A stretch of 39,146 bases of DNA from Campylobacterota bacterium. GTDB taxonomy: Bacteria > Campylobacterota > Campylobacteria > Campylobacterales > JAADDX01. The notes beneath the pieces were generated by a model, which did not search any database, was not told where the DNA came from, and worked only from the letters and a program-made list of their open reading frames with translations. Each line of letters opens with the position of its first letter. Position 1 is the stretch's first letter. Both the position numbers and the translations under genes were made by a program. Location: positions 1-39,146 of the forward strand of contig JAADDX010000088.1 in NCBI GenBank assembly GCA_013153685.1. Reading direction: 5' to 3'. Of the stretch, positions 33,927 through 39,146 are shown piece after piece.

Positions 33927-34509
33927 CGTAAACTATATATCCTTTCGTTATTTATCTCCAAACTGCCATCGCTATGCAGTATAGCGTTTTTGTGTATTTC
34001 CATCTTATGAAATTCTTCTTGATATTGCCTAAAAATTTCCTGCCATGATAACCGCTTAGCTATCAACTCGAAATATTTTTGTAATAAATCTTCATTTTGA
34101 ACCTGTATATCCAAACTTCCAAACTCCTTGCTGTGTTTTGTATTTAATCCTATCCCAACTACTACGATATCGTTTTTGATATTACTGATACATCCACCAA
34201 TTTTTTTTTTAGATACAAATCATTAGGCCATTTAAATTTTACTTTGCTACCAAGCTGTGTTAGGAGCATTTTTAGTTGGTACATATAATAAATCGAAATA
34301 GACTGCAAAGGTAAATCCGGTGCTAATTGCTCTTTTGAAATAGCAAAAGAAAAAAACAAATTTCCCCTCTCACCTATCCATTTATTGGCTCTACTTCCAA
34401 TTCCATCTGTTTGGTATTGCGTCCATACACATACGTTTGATTGCGTGTGTTGTAATAAATATTTCTGTGTCGAAGGTATTTCCTCAAAATATACAAATTC
34501 CATCACCAT
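33923..34509 (-). pseudogene. birA: Biotin--[acetyl-CoA-carboxylase] ligase, reading frame split at a 10-A tract
   Basis: FEEIPSTQKYLL, WTQYQTDGIGSRANKWIGERGNLFFSF, KFKWPNDLYLKKK, then IGGCISNIKNDIVVVGIGLNTKHSKEFG only in another frame; A10 at 34201-34210. Confidence 0.85.
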
Positions 34510-35261
34510 CGCACCTTGTGGAAATTGAGATTGGTATTTGGATGGATGCGTGGCAAAGAGATACTGCCATCTTCTGGTATCATTGATTGAACATCTACAT
34601 CCACAACACCGCTTATCTCTCTTGGGGGATTATCATCCGTATCTATCTTGGCAAAATTCGCATCTGTTATGTGTAGAGTTTGTGAGCCTGCTTGTTTGAA
34701 TATAATATACCCCGCACCCTCACCTTGTGAAATAGCAAAGCTATATGCGATATCTTGTGGTATGTTATTGCTATTGAGTGATGTAATATTCAAATCGGTA
34801 GGTTGGCAACTATAACGAGTCGTAACCGTATCATCATCAGCTAAGGCTTTGATTGTAAAATAGGTCTTTTGGTATTGATAAGGGTTGGTTTTAGAGAGCT
34901 GAATGACAAATCTCTTGGGTGTGATAGCAAAATGCTGGGTGCTATTTTCTTCGTGGTTGTTATATGTGATATGAACAAACACATTTCTATAACAATCAGT
35001 AATATTAAAATCTACGTTATTGTGTTGTTGAATATTGCTCAGTTGACGTGTGTGTGTAATCTTGCTACCGTTAACATCGCATAAATCATACGAGATATTT
35101 TGGATATTCGAACATCCATTAGAATTGAGCAATTCAATATCAAGCGTAAATTGTTTGCTAGCGTATTTGCTAGTGATATTTTCATCATTGTCAGTATCAT
35201 GCACCTTAAAACACCCAGCAAACAACACAGACCCTATCAACAACACAACAATAAGTCTCAT
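34503..35261 (-). CDS. Putative lipoprotein of unknown function
   Basis: MRLIVVLLIGSVLFAGC lipobox. Confidence 0.65.
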   Translation of the reverse strand: MRLIVVLLIGSVLFAGCFKVHDTDNDENITSKYASKQFTLDIELLNSNGCSNIQNISYDLCDVNGSKITHTRQLSNIQQHNNVDFNITDCYRNVFVHITYNNHEENSTQHFAITPKRFVIQLSKTNPYQYQKTYFTIKALADDDTVTTRYSCQPTDLNITSLNSNNIPQDIAYSFAISQGEGAGYIIFKQAGSQTLHITDANFAKIDTDDNPPREISGVVDVDVQSMIPEDGSISLPRIHPNTNLNFHKVRW

Positions 35262-36359
35262 TTATTGGTTCCTTGTAATAAGCACATCTTCAATCACTTC
35301 ATCCAATTCACCATCTAAAATCTTATCCACTTGAGAATAAGCTTTATTGCTTCTTACATCTTTTACTTGTTGGTATGGAAATAATACATAACTTCGAATC
35401 TGATGTCCCCATCCTATATCGCTTTTTTCTTCATTCTCTTCTTGAGCTTTTCTTTTTTCTAGTTCTAATTCATACAATTTAGACTTCAACATCTTAAATG
35501 CAGTTTCTTTGTTTTGGTGTTGACTTCTACCATTTTGACATTGCACTACAATCCCGCTTGGGAAATGTGTGATTCTAACGGCACTCTCGGTTTTGTTGAC
35601 ATGTTGTCCACCAGCACCGCTTGCTCTATAGGTATCGATTCTGATATCTTTATCATCAATTACAATATCTATATCATCATCGATTTCTGGAGATACTTGC
35701 ACACTTGCAAAAGACGTATGCCTTCTTCCAGCACTATCAAACGGTGAGACTCTCACTAATCGATGTACCCCATTTTCCACTTTTAGATATCCATACGCAT
35801 TCTCTCCTTTTACCAAAAACGATACATCCTTAATACCAGCTTCATCGCCATCTTGATAATCAAGAGTCTCTACCTTCCATTTTCTCTTCTCAGCAAATCT
35901 TAGATACATTCTATATAACATACTCGCCCAATCATGACTCTCAGTCCCTCCAGCACCTGGATGGATAGTAATAATAGCGTTATTTGCATCATGCTCTGCA
36001 CTTAACATCACCTCTATCTCTAATGCTTTGATTTTCTCTTCTAAAAGAGGTATTTCATCAAATACTTCTTGTAACGTATCTTTATCATCTTCCAACGTCG
36101 CAAGCTCAAACATATCTTTATTATCTTGTAAAGCTTGCTTAGCTTGGTTGTATTTGTTTAGTTGTCTGGTAATAATATTTTTTTCTTTTTGGATTTTGGC
36201 TACTTTTTTTGGTTCGTTCCAGAAATCTTGATTATTCTCAAGTGTATTAATTTCCTCTAGTCTTGTTTGTAACTGTTGTGGATTAATAATCTTTGATATA
36301 TTATCAAGTTTGTTTTGAAGGTCTTTTATTTTTTCGCTATATTCATAATTATCCATCAA
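35262..36359 (-). CDS. prfB: Peptide chain release factor 2
   Basis: Single-frame RF2; [43 protein letters not shown]. Confidence 0.96.
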   Translation of the reverse strand: MMDNYEYSEKIKDLQNKLDNISKIINPQQLQTRLEEINTLENNQDFWNEPKKVAKIQKEKNIITRQLNKYNQAKQALQDNKDMFELATLEDDKDTLQEVFDEIPLLEEKIKALEIEVMLSAEHDANNAIITIHPGAGGTESHDWASMLYRMYLRFAEKRKWKVETLDYQDGDEAGIKDVSFLVKGENAYGYLKVENGVHRLVRVSPFDSAGRRHTSFASVQVSPEIDDDIDIVIDDKDIRIDTYRASGAGGQHVNKTESAVRITHFPSGIVVQCQNGRSQHQNKETAFKMLKSKLYELELEKRKAQEENEEKSDIGWGHQIRSYVLFPYQQVKDVRSNKAYSQVDKILDGELDEVIEDVLITRNQ

Positions 36360-36441
36360 TATCCTTTAGGCAAAAACTACTCTCATTTTTGTCGCAATTA
36401 TATCATATTTTTGAAAAATTCTAAAAAAAAGTATTTTTATA

Positions 36442-36485
36442 TTGACATATGTTCATTTATGTGATATAATTCGACGAACATATGT
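36442..36485 (+). promoter_or_regulatory. Sigma70-type promoter with overlapping operator palindrome for the DUF134 operon
   Basis: TTGACA(36442-36447)-17 nt-TATAAT(36465-36470); inverted repeat ACATATGTTC(36445-36454)/GAACATATGT(36476-36485). Confidence 0.8.
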
Positions 36486-36501
36486 GCATATGGAGAAAGT
36501 T

Positions 36502-36795
36502 ATGAGAAAAAGAAAATGCAGAAATATATCAGCAGACCATAGCAAAATATGCTTTAAGCCTTGCGGTATGAGGGGAGGTGGGCTTGAAGAGATAATTTTG
36601 TTTGAAGATGAAGCAGAAGCTTTGAGACTTGCGGATTATGAAGGGCTTTATCAGCAAGAATGTGCTCAAAGAATGCAAATATCAAGGACTACTTTTGTGC
36701 GTTTGATTGAGAGTGCTCGAAAAAAGGTAAGTGATGCTTTATTGCATCAGAAGAAATTAAAAATACAATTACAAGGAGAAAACAATGCAAAATAG
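36502..36795 (+). CDS. DUF134-family HTH regulator
   Basis: MRKRKCRNIS..FKPCGMRGGGLEEIILFEDEAEALRLADYEGLYQQECAQRMQISRTTFVRLIESARKKVSDAL; SD GGAG before ATG 36502. Confidence 0.88.
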   Translation: MRKRKCRNISADHSKICFKPCGMRGGGLEEIILFEDEAEALRLADYEGLYQQECAQRMQISRTTFVRLIESARKKVSDALLHQKKLKIQLQGENNAK

Positions 36796-36967
36796 ACAAA
36801 GATTTAGAAACCAAAATTGCCAAGGACAAGGAAAAGGGCAAGGACAAAGAAGAAGAATGAGATTAAGAGATGGTAGTTGCCAAAGAGAAGCGATGGAGGG
36901 TGGATATGGAAATAGACAAAGAAAGAGATTAAGAGATGGAAGCTGCCAAAGAGGATTTGCTGAATGA
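36785..36967 (+). CDS. Small Arg/Gln/Gly-rich Cys-containing protein with RLRDGSCQR repeat
   Basis: 60-aa ORF overlapping the DUF134 stop and the next start (ATGA). Confidence 0.6.
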   Translation: MQNRQRFRNQNCQGQGKGQGQRRRMRLRDGSCQREAMEGGYGNRQRKRLRDGSCQRGFAE

Positions 36968-37815
36968 TAATCACAATAGCAAGTGGTAAAGGTGGGACTG
37001 GTAAGACTACCATCTCATCTAACCTCACACATTATTTAGCAAATAACAATAAAGAAGTAGTATTGGCGGATTTGGATGTAGAAGAGCCAAATTCATCTTT
37101 ATTTATCAAAGGGCAAAAACACAATAGCCAAACTGCTTATACAATGAAGCCAGTATGGGTGGAGGAGAATTGTAAGTTATGTGGCAAATGTGGGGAAGTG
37201 TGTAATTTTAATGCTATTTTGGCTTTGCCAAAAGGGATTTTGACATTTCCTGAATTATGTCATAGTTGCTATGCTTGTAGTGAGCTTTGCCCTAGTGATG
37301 CTTTGCCGATGAAACCTCATAAAATCGGAGAAATAACCCACTATAAGTTGGAGAATTTTGATTTTGTAGAAGGTAGGCTTGATTTAGGGCAAGAGATGGC
37401 AGTGCCACTTATAGCACAAACGATAGATTATGTAAATGAACATTTTAAAAATGCTCTAAAATTATACGATTCGCCACCTGGGACAAGCTGTCCGGTGATT
37501 GAAGCAAGTAAAAATAGTGATTTTGTGGTGTTAATTACTGAACCTACACCATTTGGGCTAAACGACTTAACATTAGCAGTAGAGACTATGAAGGTATTGA
37601 ATAAAAAAGTCGGTGTGATTATCAATAGATACGGAATTGGGGATAATAAAGTAGAAGAATATTGCCAAAAAGAGAATATCCCTATCATCACCAAAATTCA
37701 AAACGACAAAGAAGTAGCAAAACTTTATTCAAATGGAGAGTTAATCTATCCAAAGATAGAGCATTTTAGAAAATCTATTGAGGATATAGCAAAATTTATA
37801 GAGGAAATAAGATGA
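36964..37815 (+). CDS. MinD-superfamily P-loop ATPase with inserted 2[4Fe-4S] ferredoxin domain (paralog 1)
   Basis: ASGKGGTGKTTISSNL; CKLCGKCGEVCNF; CHSCYACSELCPSDA. Confidence 0.92.
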   Translation: MIITIASGKGGTGKTTISSNLTHYLANNNKEVVLADLDVEEPNSSLFIKGQKHNSQTAYTMKPVWVEENCKLCGKCGEVCNFNAILALPKGILTFPELCHSCYACSELCPSDALPMKPHKIGEITHYKLENFDFVEGRLDLGQEMAVPLIAQTIDYVNEHFKNALKLYDSPPGTSCPVIEASKNSDFVVLITEPTPFGLNDLTLAVETMKVLNKKVGVIINRYGIGDNKVEEYCQKENIPIITKIQNDKEVAKLYSNGELIYPKIEHFRKSIEDIAKFIEEIR

Positions 37816-38699
37816 AAGAGATAGTTGTAATATCTGGAAAGGGTGGAACCGGTAAGACAAGTATTAGCTCCTCATTTGCATATTTAGAACCAAATGCAAT
37901 AGTTGCTGATTGTGATGTGGATGCAGCAAATATGCATTTGCTTTTGGATGCGGATTTTGAATATCAAGAGGATTTTTTTAGTGGAGAAGTAGCAGTTATT
38001 GATGAGGATAAATGCACTTCTTGTGGTAAATGCTATGATGTATGTAGGTTTGATGCTATTAGCAAAGAAGATGGATTTTATAAAGTAAATCCGATTGATT
38101 GTGAAGGGTGCTGGTATTGTTATAGAGTATGCAAAGATGAAGCAATTACTATGCAAACACAAAAAGCGGGAGATTTGTATATCTCAAATATCAAAAATGG
38201 CTCAAAAATGGCTCATGCAAAGCTTGGATTTGGGGCGGAGAATTCTGGGAAGTTAGTAGCCCATGTCAAAAAACATGCCAAAAGCATAGCCAAAAAGGAA
38301 AATAAAGAGTTTATCATTACAGATGGAAGCCCAGGGATTGGTTGTCCGGTAATTTCATCATTAAGTGGAGCAAATTTGGTAGTGTTAGTTACCGAAGCGA
38401 GTGTATCTGGACTGCACGATTTAGAGAGGGTGTTTAAACTTATTAAAACTTTTAAATTAGATAGTGTATGTATTATCAACAAATATGACTTAAATGAAGA
38501 GATGACATCTAAAATCGAGCAGTTTATCGAAAATGAAAATTCAAAAGTAATAGCAAAATTACCATACGATGAAACATTTACAAAAGCTATGAGCGAAGCT
38601 AAAACAATTATTGAATATAATAAAGACTCAGATATAGCAAAAGCTATAATTGATAGTTGGAGAGAGATAAAAAATCATTTAGCAGATACCAAAAGATAG
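37812..38699 (+). CDS. MinD-superfamily P-loop ATPase with inserted 2[4Fe-4S] ferredoxin domain (paralog 2)
   Basis: ISGKGGTGKTSISSSF; CTSCGKCYDVCRF; CEGCWYCYRVCKDEA. Confidence 0.92.
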   Translation: MKEIVVISGKGGTGKTSISSSFAYLEPNAIVADCDVDAANMHLLLDADFEYQEDFFSGEVAVIDEDKCTSCGKCYDVCRFDAISKEDGFYKVNPIDCEGCWYCYRVCKDEAITMQTQKAGDLYISNIKNGSKMAHAKLGFGAENSGKLVAHVKKHAKSIAKKENKEFIITDGSPGIGCPVISSLSGANLVVLVTEASVSGLHDLERVFKLIKTFKLDSVCIINKYDLNEEMTSKIEQFIENENSKVIAKLPYDETFTKAMSEAKTIIEYNKDSDIAKAIIDSWREIKNHLADTKR

Positions 38700-38820
38700 C
38701 CCAAAGGGAGTGGTAAATTCCCTAGTGGCTAAATGCTAAATATAAATAGCACAAAGCCATAATAATATGGACTAACGTACATTGCTGGTTTAACTAAAAA
38801 ATAAAGTCTATAAAAGGCAC

Positions 38821-38970
38821 AAGGAAATTATTTGAATGAGAGACTTTTTTCTTTTAGGTAAAAACGACTGCTAAAAAATTGCTTTTACCCGTTAGGGTGC
38901 TTGCCATTTGCAATTTTTAAGGAGTTTTTACCGGTAAAAAAGGAAACTTGTCTCGAATGAAAATAATGTT
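38821..38970 (+). ncRNA. Putative structured RNA element, copy B
   Basis: ATTATTT-GAATGA-GAGAC(38827-38844)/GTCTC-GAATGA-AAATAAT(38950-38967); GGTAAAAAC(38857-38865)/GTTTTTACC(38924-38932); AAAAATTGC(38874-38882)/GCAATTTTT(38910-38918); ACCC/GGGT hairpin (38887-38898). Confidence 0.65.
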
Positions 38971-38991
38971 TTGTCTTTTTCAAATAGTCAT

Positions 38992-39101
38992 GTGAGTATG
39001 GGCTATCGTATCGGTAATCCACCATCTATCCCGATAGCTGGTGAAACTATCACGCAAAAAAAAGCCCCATACCCAAAAAGGATATGAGGCTTTCTACTCA
39101 C
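38992..39101 (+). ncRNA. Second putative structured RNA/leader region
   Basis: GTGAGTA(38992-38998)/TACTCAC(39095-39101) closing GCTATCG/CGATAGC and AAAGCCcCATAcCC-AAAAA-GGaTATGaGGCTTT. Confidence 0.5.
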
Positions 39102-39146
39102 CTATCAAGGAGAGATTTAATGTTCCCATCAAAGTAAAGGCTACCA

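Noticed and set aside
35262-36359. Possible programmed +1 frameshift in prfB
   Set aside because: RF2 reads through in one frame; no in-frame stop/slippery site seen near the N-terminus.
39003-39066. c-di-GMP-I riboswitch, suggested by the ACGCAAA string at 39051-39058
   Set aside because: The rest of the conserved aptamer core is not recognisable, so only a generic structured-leader call is kept.

Overview
AT-rich chromosomal segment whose gene content and order match a Campylobacterota (epsilonproteobacterial) genome. Most of it is conserved core: rsmI-rpmE; a coiled-coil/DUF308/APC permease/napD operon; PHP phosphatase; cheZ-like gene; U32 peptidase; a very large multi-domain glycosyltransferase; RND permease-ftsL-like-rsmH; tpx; amtB-glnB; rpsB-tsf-ABC ATPase-fliR; lhgO-argD; tolA-like-exbD-exbB joined to atpC-D-G-A-H-F-F', parB-parA, birA; prfB. 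The accessory-looking part is the right edge: a DUF134 regulator with an operator/promoter palindrome, a small Arg/Gln/Gly-rich Cys protein, and two MinD-family ATPases with ferredoxin domains in an overlapping operon. This is followed by about 450 nt of noncoding DNA rich in nested stems. The strongest unexplained signal is a structured-RNA-like element present at both window edges (about 1-118 and 38821-38970). The two copies share loop sequences, while at least two helices differ in sequence but keep pairing. Other items: a birA gene split at an A10 tract, an untracked 34-aa membrane smORF with its own SD and terminator, a hairpin enclosing the SD and start codon of the ABC ATPase, an rpsB leader candidate, and a DUF4214 protein with three kinds of tandem repeat. 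All calls come from reading the sequence; no database search was run.
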